Part shown: piece after piece, positions 36,223 to 44,665 of the stretch
How positions within the stretch are numbered: position 1 is the stretch's first letter
How the letters are laid out: every line of letters begins with the position of its first letter
Assembly: GCF_900106755.1 (NCBI RefSeq)
Contig: NZ_FNNN01000008.1
Span: forward strand, 124,001 to 188,000
Source of the DNA: Bacteroides faecis MAJ27
GTDB taxonomy: Bacteria; Bacteroidota; Bacteroidia; Bacteroidales; Bacteroidaceae
Direction: 5' to 3'
Length of the DNA: 64,000 nt
Position numbers and translations under genes: made by a program
Notes under the pieces: model-generated
What the model saw: only the letters and a program-made list of their open reading frames with translations
Told to the model about the DNA's origin: nothing
The model's database searches: none

Positions 36223-37563
36223 GTGAAACAATTCATTTATATATTATTCCTGTTGGTAAGTTTTGGGCAGGCTTTGTTTGCTCAGTCTGTTGAGACAGAG
36301 CTATTAGAAGTTCGTTTGCTCGAAAGAATGCCTTTCCCGTTAGGAAAAGACTGGTATCAAGCTCAAAAAGAAGGTTGGAAAGCAGAAGTGATGAAGGATA
36401 AGAAAGATGTGCGGGCATGGGAAAACTATTTGTCTGCATGTGATGCCGAATATTGGGAAGAAACGGATTCACTACAGAAGCAGAAGCTGGATAAAGAACG
36501 CCACAAAGCTTTCAGAAAAATGCAGAAGTGTGTGCCCGATACCCGATTTTGTTACCAGCGTTTGCTGGATCAAGCAAAGGATAAAAAGAAGGAAGAGGTT
36601 CTTCTGCAAAAGCTTTTTTCTTTGAAGCGTACAAGTGAACTCGATTATGTGAATGATATTATACGTTGTCAGCGTGCAGGTCAGACAGATAAAATAAAGG
36701 AAATATGTAAAGAGTGGTACTCTAGCGGTTTATATTCTCATGATCTTTTGTCTTACTGTTATAATGAACTTGTCGGATTGCAGGAAAATGCAATATTTGT
36801 TTCTGGTGCTTATGCTACTTTATGTTATCATTATCTGCTTCAATATGGGGCAGGACTTTTTAAGAATGTTCAGATTGTAGATGCGGACGATTTTAATCAT
36901 CCTTCTTCAGAAAGTGAATTTTGGAGAGAGATAGGAATGGATTCGGAAGAACTTCCTGATTGGAAAACAATGGCAGGTGGAAATTCTAAATCATGTTCAT
37001 GGGATTCGGAAACTTCTCCTAAGTGGAAAGGAAGAAATAATCCGGGAGCATGGTATCTGACTGTTAAGAAAAACCGTCCGGTATATTATCCGCAGTTTAC
37101 CTCAACTTCGTATTTGAAAGAACTGAAAGACAGCCTTTACTCGGAAGGACTAGTATTTCGATATTCTACAAAACCTTATGATAACTTAGCTGTGATTCGG
37201 AAGAATTATGAGCAGAAATATTTGTTGGACTGTTTGCGGCAACCTTTGGTTCAAAATTCCTCGGTCTATTTTTCCGGCATTAATTATTCAAAAAATTACA
37301 TCGTATCTCTTTCTCCGCTTTTGCGCTTTTACGATGCAAGTGGCGATAAGAATCAAGCAATAAAGTTGCGGCACTTGTTACAGGGAATTTTAGATAGAAG
37401 AGAAGAAGACGAGATTGTGAGTGTGGAGAGAGCTGAGTTTAATAAGTTAATGAAGGCAGTTGCTGATCGTATAAAGAATATGATAAAACAGGGAACTGCT
37501 ACGGTTACTGTTAACAGTATTAAAGAGGAATACCAGCAACTAATTGATCCAGTGGAACCATGA
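36223..37563 (+). CDS. Exported paralogue of the preceding protein
   Basis: A 446-residue protein beginning with GTG at 36223 (22 bp after the preceding stop) and a signal peptide (KQFIYILFLLVSFGQALFAQ). It shares layout and several blocks with the upstream gene: an N-terminal KKDVRAWENYLSAC-type helix, SCYNEL/YTYNEL followed by LLQYGAGLFKN/LLQYGKGLFND, and RYSTKPYDNLAVIRKNYEQKYLLDCL. This is a tandem duplication that has diverged strongly. Its stop overlaps the sigma factor's start (ATGA), pointing to translational coupling. Confidence 0.72.
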   Translation: MKQFIYILFLLVSFGQALFAQSVETELLEVRLLERMPFPLGKDWYQAQKEGWKAEVMKDKKDVRAWENYLSACDAEYWEETDSLQKQKLDKERHKAFRKMQKCVPDTRFCYQRLLDQAKDKKKEEVLLQKLFSLKRTSELDYVNDIIRCQRAGQTDKIKEICKEWYSSGLYSHDLLSYCYNELVGLQENAIFVSGAYATLCYHYLLQYGAGLFKNVQIVDADDFNHPSSESEFWREIGMDSEELPDWKTMAGGNSKSCSWDSETSPKWKGRNNPGAWYLTVKKNRPVYYPQFTSTSYLKELKDSLYSEGLVFRYSTKPYDNLAVIRKNYEQKYLLDCLRQPLVQNSSVYFSGINYSKNYIVSLSPLLRFYDASGDKNQAIKLRHLLQGILDRREEDEIVSVERAEFNKLMKAVADRIKNMIKQGTATVTVNSIKEEYQQLIDPVEP

Positions 37564-38150
37564 CATTATTCAGTTCTTTCAAACGCGACGAAACAGATGA
37601 ACAGCTGATGGAACGCTTTGTATTCAGAGACAACGAGAAAGCATTCGAAGAGCTTTATTGTCGCTATGCTCCCCGCTTCAAAGGTTTCTTTATACGGATG
37701 CTGTCGGCGGACGGAGCATTGGCAGACGATTTCCTGCAAGAGTTGTTTCTCCGGATTTATGAAGCCAGAGGTAGTTATCAGCATGGAAAGCAGTTTTCTA
37801 CATGGGCTTTTTCGATGGCATATAATCTTTGCAAAAATGAGTACCGCCACCGTGACATAGTAGACGAGTACCGTTTGCAACAGTCGTATACGAATGAAGA
37901 AGATAGTTGCTCTTCACCTGAGTTTGAGGCTGTGCACGATCGGCAGGTTTTCGACCGGCAGTTGAAGAAAGCGCTTGCAGGATTGACAGACGAACAACGG
38001 GCGGCATATACGCTCCGTTATGAGGAAGAACTTCCGGTACAGGAGATTGCCCAAGTCCTGTGTTGTCCGGAAGGTACAGTAAAATCTCGCTTATATTATA
38101 CTTTGAAAGTATTGCAGCGTTCTTTATCAGATTATAATCCCCAAAAATAG
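37560..38150 (+). CDS. ECF-type RNA polymerase sigma factor
   Basis: A 196-residue sigma-70 family factor of the extracytoplasmic function group. Region 2 is seen in ELYCRYAPRFKGFFIRML and DDFLQELFLRIYEARGSY...STWAFSMAYNLCKNEYR, and region 4 in LAGLTDEQRAAYTLRYEEELPVQEIAQVLCCPEGTVKSRLYYTLKVL (helix-turn-helix). It directs polymerase to a small regulon, probably including its own operon. Its start overlaps the stop of the upstream gene by 4 bp and its stop directly abuts the next start. The following membrane protein is the candidate anti-sigma factor. Confidence 0.95.
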   Translation: MTLFSSFKRDETDEQLMERFVFRDNEKAFEELYCRYAPRFKGFFIRMLSADGALADDFLQELFLRIYEARGSYQHGKQFSTWAFSMAYNLCKNEYRHRDIVDEYRLQQSYTNEEDSCSSPEFEAVHDRQVFDRQLKKALAGLTDEQRAAYTLRYEEELPVQEIAQVLCCPEGTVKSRLYYTLKVLQRSLSDYNPQK

Positions 38151-38798
38151 ATGAATATGAAAAGTGATGATTTAGAAAGATTGGAAGAATCGCAGGAGAT
38201 GCAACAGTTGATTCGCTCTGCTAAAGAGCAGTATGAGCAGGAAAAGTCTGCCCAGCCTCCGGTTCCTTATTCTGTCTTTGCACGGACTCTTAAAGAAAGG
38301 CAGAAAGGTGAAAAGATGGAAGTGAAGCAGAAGCCATTCGGCAGGGGCGTTCTCGGGGAGAAGCATAAATATGGAAAACGTTCGGAGATTTCTCCCTGGT
38401 GGTTGGTAGCTGCCTGTTTGCTGGGGTGTATCATTGGTTATGGTGTTTCCAATACCCCGGATAGTCGGGAGACCGATACGGACAGGCTTGCTGTAACAGA
38501 TACGGTGATCATTGTGCATGAGCGGGTGGATACCGTTTATCGGGAGGTAAAAGTGCCTTCCCAATCTTTGGTCGCTTCGCAAGCTGCCCCAAGATCTAAG
38601 GATACAAAACTTCCGGGAGAGCGTGTCAAGCCGGATCGAATAGAACGGGAATCAGAACCAGCTTTTATCTCTATCGAGTTCTTACAGCAACAACGAAATC
38701 TGCCGGACCCGGATAGTGAATGTTATGCTGCAAACGGAATGACGGTTGCCGAAGGCAACTATCCGTTTCACTTGTTGGCAACTGTTCCGTGCAAATAG
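38151..38798 (+). CDS. Single-pass membrane protein, probable anti-sigma factor
   Basis: A 215-residue protein with a ~80-residue charged cytoplasmic N-terminus, one transmembrane helix (about 84-100, WWLVAACLLGCIIGYGV) and a ~110-residue periplasmic region with a VIIVHERVDTVYREVKVP stretch. This is the layout of anti-sigma factors encoded directly after ECF sigma genes. I see no zinc-binding HxxxCxxC motif, so if it is an anti-sigma factor it is not of the zinc-dependent ASD type. Function is inferred from position and topology. Confidence 0.7.
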   Translation: MNMKSDDLERLEESQEMQQLIRSAKEQYEQEKSAQPPVPYSVFARTLKERQKGEKMEVKQKPFGRGVLGEKHKYGKRSEISPWWLVAACLLGCIIGYGVSNTPDSRETDTDRLAVTDTVIIVHERVDTVYREVKVPSQSLVASQAAPRSKDTKLPGERVKPDRIERESEPAFISIEFLQQQRNLPDPDSECYAANGMTVAEGNYPFHLLATVPCK

Positions 38799-38906
38799 TG
38801 TTTTCCTGTTGGAAGGATGATGTAGATATTATTTAGGTCCGGAGGGGGATGGCTTAAGAGGTAAAAGGAGCTCTATAGGTCCATGTTTCTGTTTGCCGGC
38901 TTTTGC

Positions 38907-39632
38907 TCAATCAATGACTTGGTAGTCTTGCTCAATGACAAAGTTTATAGGAACAGACATACAGACTGCTACAGGACGCCCCAGTTGCATACCCGGTTTC
39001 CATCGTGGCATCGATTCGATGATGCGTAATGCTTCTTTATCTAAGCTGGCAGATACGCTTTTGGTAACTTTTGCATCGCTGACATATCCGTTTACGTCGA
39101 TAGTAAATTCTACGGTGACTTGTCCCTCTTCTCCTGCCTGAAAAGCTTCTTCCGGGTATTGTATGTTTTTCTTGATAAATTCATCGAGCCCGCTTAATCC
39201 TCCCGGGAAGTCGGGATTGTTGATTATAACATTAATGAGCGTTTGCTCAGGCATATCTTCGGGCTTCACCTTAATAACTTGCTTTTTTCGAATAAATATA
39301 TTATGAATTTGAAAAGTGTCCGGCTCCATTCGCACAAAAAGTTCCGATGGAAAATCTTTATTCAATTGTAACAGCACATCTTTCATACCTATATGTGAGA
39401 AATGGAGCGTCTCTTTATGTTTGGCTTCAATAGAAAAGCCTCCATTTATATCGGAAGAGGTGCTTCTGTCAGCTCCCGGAATATAGATACTGACATTGCG
39501 CACAGGTTCTCCTTTCAGATTGATTACCTTACCTGTGAACTGCTGGAATTCCCTTTTTTGTGCAAAAACGTCGTTTGTATTTGCAACGCAAATACAAACG
39601 ACGAATGAAAGTATGAACGACAGACGTTTCAT
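38907..39632 (-). CDS. TonB-family energy transducer with CarboxypepD-like domain
   Basis: A 241-residue exported protein. The signal peptide (MKRLSFILSFVVCICVANT) is followed by a carboxypeptidase-regulatory-like domain (about 30-100, FTGKVINLKGEPVRNVSIYIPG) and a C-terminal TonB domain (about 145-235: IQYPEEAFQAGEEGQVTVEFTIDVNGYVSDAKVTKSV...ALRIIESMPRWKPGMQ). It lacks the usual proline-rich spacer and the cytoplasmic-membrane anchor of classical TonB, so it is one of the TonB-C-like proteins of Bacteroidetes with uncertain energising role. It starts 3 bp after the CoA-transferase stop on the same strand. Confidence 0.82.
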   Translation of the reverse strand: MKRLSFILSFVVCICVANTNDVFAQKREFQQFTGKVINLKGEPVRNVSIYIPGADRSTSSDINGGFSIEAKHKETLHFSHIGMKDVLLQLNKDFPSELFVRMEPDTFQIHNIFIRKKQVIKVKPEDMPEQTLINVIINNPDFPGGLSGLDEFIKKNIQYPEEAFQAGEEGQVTVEFTIDVNGYVSDAKVTKSVSASLDKEALRIIESMPRWKPGMQLGRPVAVCMSVPINFVIEQDYQVID

Positions 39633-39635
39633 GCC

Positions 39636-41135
39636 TTATCTGGCATATTCAGCCCAATTCGTATTCTTCATATCCCCACTTTTGGCCAGTTCGGCGTGCA
39701 TGCCAAGTGCAGCCTGAATAGCGTGCGGAGTTTGTGCTTTGCCACCTGCCAGTTTGAGATAATCCCAAAGTAACTGTTTGTAGTCCGGGTGTGCACAGTT
39801 TTCGATGATAGCCTGTGCGCGTTCTTTCGGGCTTTTGCCACGAAGATCGGCTACACCTTGCTCGGTGATGATGATGTTCACAGAGTGTTCGCTGTGGTCG
39901 AGGTGGGACACCATCGGTACGATAGCGCTGATTTTTCCTTCCTTAGCCACAGACGGACAAGTGAAGATTGAGATATAAGCGTTGCGGGTGAAGTCTCCCG
40001 AGCCGCCGATACCGTTCATCATCTTTGTACCGCCGATATGAGTAGAGTTTACGTTTCCGTACAGATCGACTTCGATTGCCGTATTGATAGAGATAATGCC
40101 GAGTCGGCGTACCACTTCCGGATTGTTTGAGATTTCCGACGGACGGAGAACCAGCTTGTCACGGAAGAAGTCCATATCATTGTAGATACCTTCCAGACAG
40201 TCATTAGTTACAGTCAGCGAACAAGCACTGCCAAACTTGATACGTCCTTCACGGATCAGACCGATCACAGAGTTCTGGATCACCTCCGTATACATTTCGA
40301 AAGCAGGAATCGTTTTGTCACGTCCCAGTGCACCGAGTACAGCGTTCGCAATGTTTCCCACTCCCGATTGCAAAGGAAGGAAGGTAGACGGGATGATGCC
40401 GCGCTTCATGTCGGCAGCAAGGAAGTCGGCAACGTTCTGGCCGATTTTGTCAGTCAACGGATCGGCGGCAGCGAATGAACGTGCTTCGTCCGGCCAGTTG
40501 GTTTCTACTACACCTACAATCTTCTTCGGGTCTACCTGGATATAAGGCAATCCGATGCGGTCACTCGGTTTGTAGATAGGAATTTCGCGGCGGTAAGGCG
40601 GGTCGAGCGGTTCGTACACGTCATGCAGACCCATGCAGGATTTGCTGTGTGCGGCGTTCAATTCAACGATGATCTGGTCGGCAAGGCGGCAGATAGTCGG
40701 AGAGATACCACCGGCAGCGGTCAGATAAATCTTTCCGTCCGGAGTCAGCTCACAGGCTTCGATGATTGCTACGTTTACCTTGCCCATAAAGCCATAACGT
40801 ACTTCCTGTGCCATTTGTGACAGGTGAATGTCGTTGTAGGCGATTTCCCCGTTGTTCACGGCTTTACGGAAGTCGGAGTTGGTGGTATAAGGAGCGCGGT
40901 AGCGGATCGCTTTTGCACGTGACATAACGCCGTCGCAAGATTCTCCGGTAGATGCACCTGTGAAAATTCCTACTTGAAATGGGTTTCCCTTGGCATGTTC
41001 TGCTTCTGCAATTTTTGCGAGTTCAGCTGTAACAGCCTTTGCCGTTCCTGCCGGAGTAAATCCGCTCAGACCGATGTTGTAGCCATGTTTGATCAGGCTT
41101 GCAGCTTCTGCTGCCGAAATACGATTGAATGACAT
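39636..41135 (-). CDS. Acetyl-CoA hydrolase/transferase family (acyl-CoA:carboxylate CoA-transferase)
   Basis: A 499-residue cytoplasmic class I CoA-transferase. The N-terminal half begins GLSGFTPAGTAKAV; the glutamate that carries the CoA thioester in related enzymes is expected in FEMYTEVIQNSVIGL near residue 275; GGTKMMNGIGGSGDFTRNAYISIF near 375 is the family's oxyanion/CoA loop. In Bacteroides such enzymes move CoA between succinate, propionate and acetate during fermentation. Which pair is used cannot be told from the sequence. Its transcription may continue into the TonB-like gene. Confidence 0.9.
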   Translation of the reverse strand: MSFNRISAAEAASLIKHGYNIGLSGFTPAGTAKAVTAELAKIAEAEHAKGNPFQVGIFTGASTGESCDGVMSRAKAIRYRAPYTTNSDFRKAVNNGEIAYNDIHLSQMAQEVRYGFMGKVNVAIIEACELTPDGKIYLTAAGGISPTICRLADQIIVELNAAHSKSCMGLHDVYEPLDPPYRREIPIYKPSDRIGLPYIQVDPKKIVGVVETNWPDEARSFAAADPLTDKIGQNVADFLAADMKRGIIPSTFLPLQSGVGNIANAVLGALGRDKTIPAFEMYTEVIQNSVIGLIREGRIKFGSACSLTVTNDCLEGIYNDMDFFRDKLVLRPSEISNNPEVVRRLGIISINTAIEVDLYGNVNSTHIGGTKMMNGIGGSGDFTRNAYISIFTCPSVAKEGKISAIVPMVSHLDHSEHSVNIIITEQGVADLRGKSPKERAQAIIENCAHPDYKQLLWDYLKLAGGKAQTPHAIQAALGMHAELAKSGDMKNTNWAEYAR

Positions 41136-41238
41136 AAATAGTATAATTTCGCGTTAAATGCGGTTGATATTTGTTAGTTAATACTCAATGTTCAAAATAC
41201 TTAAAAACTCATTACCGGTAATCTGGAAAGTTCATTAC

Positions 41239-41694
41239 TTAATACTTGCGTTGCAGGATTTCTCCCCAGATAATAGCGCGTCGGGCTTCTTCTGCAGAAT
41301 GGATTGAAAAATCTTCCTGGTTGCTGTTGTCCGTTTCGGGATGATCATAATGAGAACCTTGCTTCGTGTTTCGTTTATCTTGTGCGGAACTGTTCGCTAT
41401 GGATGCGGCTACAGATATTTCTTCTTTTTTCTTCTTGGGTGTCGGTTTGGGAGCCGGTTTGGGAGCGGGCTGTTCCACCGGAAGTGATTGGAGGAAATCG
41501 TCCAAAACCTTGCTGCCTCTCCCCCAAAATTCGGGTATGGGAGTAGCATCGGGATCTACTTCGACCGGAGATGGTGTGGGTGGGACGGGGCGTTTATTCT
41601 GAGTCTTTTTCGACTTGTTATTTTTGCTCACCTCTTTGAATATTCCCACGAGGATGACACCTGCTATCAAGAGAAATTTCAAAAAATCTTCCAT
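41239..41694 (-). CDS. Hypothetical membrane-anchored proline/lysine-rich protein
   Basis: A 151-residue protein with one N-terminal hydrophobic helix (FLKFLLIAGVILVGIF), a basic linker and then a low-complexity stretch with APKPAPKPTPKKKKEE. The C-terminus (SAEEARRAIIWGEILQRKY) is a short amphipathic helix. I do not recognise a family. The gene precedes the CoA-transferase by about 100 bp on the same strand. Confidence 0.65.
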   Translation of the reverse strand: MEDFLKFLLIAGVILVGIFKEVSKNNKSKKTQNKRPVPPTPSPVEVDPDATPIPEFWGRGSKVLDDFLQSLPVEQPAPKPAPKPTPKKKKEEISVAASIANSSAQDKRNTKQGSHYDHPETDNSNQEDFSIHSAEEARRAIIWGEILQRKY

Positions 41695-41770
41695 TCTGTT
41701 TCACTTCTAAATAGTTATCCGCCAAAGGTAGGCAATAAATCTGATTCGAGCTAACATTTTGTTATGAAAA

Positions 41771-41794
41771 AAGGGCAGCTTCACAGCTCCCCTT
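41771..41794. terminator. Terminator-like hairpin in a divergent gap
   Basis: AAGGGCAGCT/AGCTCCCCTT forms a short GC-rich stem with a 4-nt loop, preceded by A6 and followed by a T-rich run. It lies between two divergent genes (starts 41694 minus and 42029 plus), where a terminator is not expected. This implies a small transcript ending here from one side or the other. Confidence 0.6.
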
Positions 41795-41993
41795 AATTTT
41801 TTTAACCTAAACCTTAACTATGAAAAAATCTAATGTTTCTTTCATTGCACAAATGTGAAAAATAAAATTAAATTTAGCAAGGATATGCCCCTCAAATGTT
41901 TATTCCATTAACATTAATTACCAAAATAATGCCTGAACTACAAGTTTTTGCGTTATTTTCGTACCATTTTACCACTTATTGAATTCGAAGCCG

Positions 41994-42001
41994 TATCTTT
42001 G
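41994..42001 (+). promoter_or_regulatory. -7 promoter element for miaB
   Basis: TATCTTTG is an exact -7 match 28 bp before the ATG at 42029. It rules out a longer reading that begins at 41948. Confidence 0.65.
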
Positions 42002-42028
42002 CGGACAAATTTAAAACGAGATTTGAAT

Positions 42029-43396
42029 ATGAACGAATTAACGGGAGCGGACTTTAAATCCGCAACTGCTGATGACAACAAGAAGTTGTTTATCGAAACT
42101 TATGGCTGCCAGATGAACGTGGCAGACAGTGAGGTGATTGCTTCGGTAATGCAGATGGCAGGCTATTCGGTAGCCGAAACGCTCGAAGAAGCCGATGCTG
42201 TGTTTATGAATACCTGTTCGATCCGCGACAATGCGGAGCAGAAGATTCTGAACCGTCTGGAGTTTTTCCACTCACTGAAGAAAAAGAAGAAGAATCTGAT
42301 TGTAGGTGTGTTGGGCTGTATGGCCGAACGGGTGAAGGATGACCTGATTACGAATCATCATGTCGACCTGGTGGTGGGCCCCGATGCTTACTTGACGCTA
42401 CCCGAACTGATTGCGGCGGTAGAAGCCGGAGAGAAAGCGATCAATGTAGACCTTTCGACGACTGAGACCTACCGTGATGTGATTCCTTCGCGTATCTGCG
42501 GCAATCACATTTCCGGATTTGTGTCCATCATGCGCGGCTGCAATAACTTCTGCACCTACTGTATCGTGCCTTATACCCGCGGACGCGAACGCAGCCGTGA
42601 TGTAGAGAGCATTCTGAATGAGGTGGCGGATCTTGTGGCGAAGGGCTACAAAGAAGTTACCCTGCTGGGACAGAACGTAAACTCTTACCGGTTTGAGAAG
42701 CCGACCGGTGAAGTCGTTACCTTCCCGATGTTGCTTCGTACCGTAGCTGAAGCTGCTCCGGGCGTACGTGTCCGTTTCACGACTTCCCATCCGAAGGATA
42801 TGAGTGACGAAACGCTGGAAGTAATTGCCCGGGTACCGAACGTGTGCAAGCATATCCACCTCCCCGTGCAGAGCGGCAGCTCCCGCATCTTGAAACTGAT
42901 GAACCGCAAATATACCCGTGAGTGGTATCTGGACCGGGTAGCCGCTATCAAACGTATCGTTCCCGATTGCGGCCTGACAACCGATATCTTCTCGGGCTTC
43001 CATTCCGAAACGGAAGAAGATCATCAGCTCTCGCTTTCTTTGATGGAAGAATGTGGCTACGATGCCGCCTTTATGTTTAAATATTCTGAACGTCCGGGGA
43101 CGTATGCTTCGAAGCATCTCGAAGATAATGTGCCCGAAGATGTGAAAGTCCGTCGCCTGAATGAGATTATCGCTTTGCAGAACCGTCTGTCCGCAGAGTC
43201 CAACCAGCGCTGTATCGGAAAGACGTATGAAGTATTGGTAGAAGGTGTTTCCAAGCGTTCGCGCGATCAGTTGTTTGGCCGGACGGAGCAGAATCGTGTG
43301 GTGGTGTTCGACAGAGGTACGCATCGTATCGGTGATTTTGTCAATGTGCGGGTGACGGAAGCCAGTTCGGCTACGTTGAAAGGCGAAGAAGTCTAG
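42029..43396 (+). CDS. miaB: tRNA-2-methylthio-N6-dimethylallyladenosine synthase
   Basis: A 455-residue methylthiotransferase that adds a methylthio group to i6A37 of tRNAs reading U-starting codons. The UPF0004 domain (about 20-140) has its three cluster cysteines in IETYGCQMN, NTCSIRDNA and VLGCMAERV; the radical SAM domain has RGCNNFCTYCIVPYTRGRE (C-x3-C-x2-C); a TRAM domain closes the protein (about 390-450). The start at 42029 follows from the -7 box at 41994; the longer frame from 41948 would begin upstream of the promoter. A large hairpin follows the stop. Confidence 0.96.
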   Translation: MNELTGADFKSATADDNKKLFIETYGCQMNVADSEVIASVMQMAGYSVAETLEEADAVFMNTCSIRDNAEQKILNRLEFFHSLKKKKKNLIVGVLGCMAERVKDDLITNHHVDLVVGPDAYLTLPELIAAVEAGEKAINVDLSTTETYRDVIPSRICGNHISGFVSIMRGCNNFCTYCIVPYTRGRERSRDVESILNEVADLVAKGYKEVTLLGQNVNSYRFEKPTGEVVTFPMLLRTVAEAAPGVRVRFTTSHPKDMSDETLEVIARVPNVCKHIHLPVQSGSSRILKLMNRKYTREWYLDRVAAIKRIVPDCGLTTDIFSGFHSETEEDHQLSLSLMEECGYDAAFMFKYSERPGTYASKHLEDNVPEDVKVRRLNEIIALQNRLSAESNQRCIGKTYEVLVEGVSKRSRDQLFGRTEQNRVVVFDRGTHRIGDFVNVRVTEASSATLKGEEV

Positions 43397-43410
43397 TATA
43401 TCATTCTCTA

Positions 43411-43485
43411 TTTAGGCACGGATTTCACGGATTAACACGGTTTCAATAAACTAAAGCCGTGTAATCCGTGAAATCCGTGCCTAAA
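43411..43485. terminator. Long GC-rich inverted repeat after miaB
   Basis: A 30-nt arm beginning TTTAGGCACGGATTTCACGG pairs with a 29-nt arm ending CCGTGCCTAAA, with one bulged A and a 16-nt loop. Internally each arm repeats CACGGATT/TCACGGATT. It separates convergent miaB and the S24 gene and probably ends both transcripts. The CACGGATTTCACGGATTA word is one I have met in other Bacteroidetes intergenic DNA, so it may be a dispersed repeat. Confidence 0.8.
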
Positions 43486-43523
43486 TAATATTATTTGGGG
43501 AGAGCCGGAGAGTGGTTGTCAAA

Positions 43524-44234
43524 CTACATCATCATGTGCCTGCGGATGGAGAACTTCACGATTGCCATTGCGTTGATGGTGCTGAAGGGGATATCCATTG
43601 GGTCGTGATGAGCGTTGTAGCTTACCAGCTTGAGGTATCCCTCCTTTTCCGAGCGGTTCACATATTTCACTGCCAGATACTCATCCCCTTCGATCGTAAA
43701 CGAAACCAGGTACATTTCACCGTAAATGAGATTGCTGAAACTGTTGATCTCTTTAAACCCTACAATGTCTCCCGATTTCAATATCGGATACATACTGTCG
43801 CCGCTGATATAAACGGCTCCGTCGCATAGGGGAATGCTTGGGATCTGTATCTTTCCTACCATATATTGTTGCTTGTTGGTGAGCAACGTTTTCAGGTTGG
43901 CAGCAGCTGTAATATCATATAGGGTAACGCTGCGGTCATCCATTGCTTCTGCTGTTTTAGGATTGTGAATCATCTGAACCTCGCCGCTTACTAAATCGCT
44001 TTCACAGAACTTGGTTCGATGTCTGGGGGTACCCTTCCCAACCAGCAGCCAATTAAGGTCTACATCTCTCATTTTGTTGAGCAGCAGATGAAAGTCAATC
44101 CGGTTTCTGGCGCACCAGTTGGATAATGTTGCACGTGAAACACCTAAGTAACTGGCCAGTTCACTATCCTTTTTAAAGTTGAGCGCCTGCTTGGCGCGCT
44201 TTACTATTCCCGAAACATCTAGAAATGTATCCAT
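43524..44234 (-). CDS. S24-family repressor (CI/LexA-like)
   Basis: A 236-residue transcriptional regulator. The N-terminal helix-turn-helix (about 8-60, SELASYLGVSRATLSNWCARNRIDF) is of the bacteriophage CI repressor type. The C-terminal S24 peptidase-like domain (about 120-232) has the Ser in ISGDSMYPILKSGDIV and the Lys in DEYLAVKYVNRS, the dyad used for self-cleavage in LexA and lambda CI. An Ala-Gly cleavage bond is not obvious in the linker. Read away from the zinc-finger gene, it is divergent from the accessory module and is the likely repressor of that module's promoter at 44331-44363. Confidence 0.9.
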   Translation of the reverse strand: MDTFLDVSGIVKRAKQALNFKKDSELASYLGVSRATLSNWCARNRIDFHLLLNKMRDVDLNWLLVGKGTPRHRTKFCESDLVSGEVQMIHNPKTAEAMDDRSVTLYDITAAANLKTLLTNKQQYMVGKIQIPSIPLCDGAVYISGDSMYPILKSGDIVGFKEINSFSNLIYGEMYLVSFTIEGDEYLAVKYVNRSEKEGYLKLVSYNAHHDPMDIPFSTINAMAIVKFSIRRHMMM

Positions 44235-44330
44235 ATTATTCTTGTTATATTTTTAGTGGTGTGAATAATGTTTATATTATATTGATCTTCAGTTTATTTA
44301 TTGTTTTAACATTCTTAATTTTAAAAACTA

Positions 44331-44363
44331 TTTGTTTTATGTATAAAACATGTATTATATTTG
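44331..44363 (+). promoter_or_regulatory. Promoter driving the accessory module
   Basis: TTTG (44331-44334) and TATATTTG (44356-44363) are 21 bp apart, a strong -33/-7 pair. The spacer contains a TGTATAAAACATGTA near-palindrome that could be the S24 repressor's operator. Transcription would pass through a 19-codon open frame (44418-44477) and array E before reaching the zinc-finger gene. Confidence 0.65.
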
Positions 44364-44481
44364 TGACGATTTAAAATTTAATATGTTTCAAAAATAGGCA
44401 TAAATTAGGTAATAACTATGAATATGAAGGAGAATTTTATAGAAAATTGTAAAATGGCTGTTTTCAATAGCTCTTAGACAA

Positions 44482-44613
44482 GGTACACATCGCCTGCATG
44501 AATGGTACTTGCCAACCTGTCGGAGGGTACCATTCGGCAGCTTGACCGGTACCGGCCAATAGCCTGACCGGTACTTGCCGGCAAATTGACCGGTATCATT
44601 CTAAATAGCTGTT
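44482..44613. repeat. 22-bp-period array E, core GGTACC/GGTACT
   Basis: GGTAC (GGTAT in the last unit) begins at 44482, 44504, 44526, 44548, 44570 and 44592: six cores at exactly 22-bp steps. Three units end in TTGACC or CTGACC just before the next core. It shares the GGTAC core with array A, 32 kb away, but not the intervening sequence. The gap 44235-44665 contains the promoter at 44331, a 19-codon open frame and this array, and no other gene. Confidence 0.88.
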
Positions 44614-44665
44614 ATAGGGGAACATACAAACATACACACCGTCAACATTATGTAATATTTTGATT

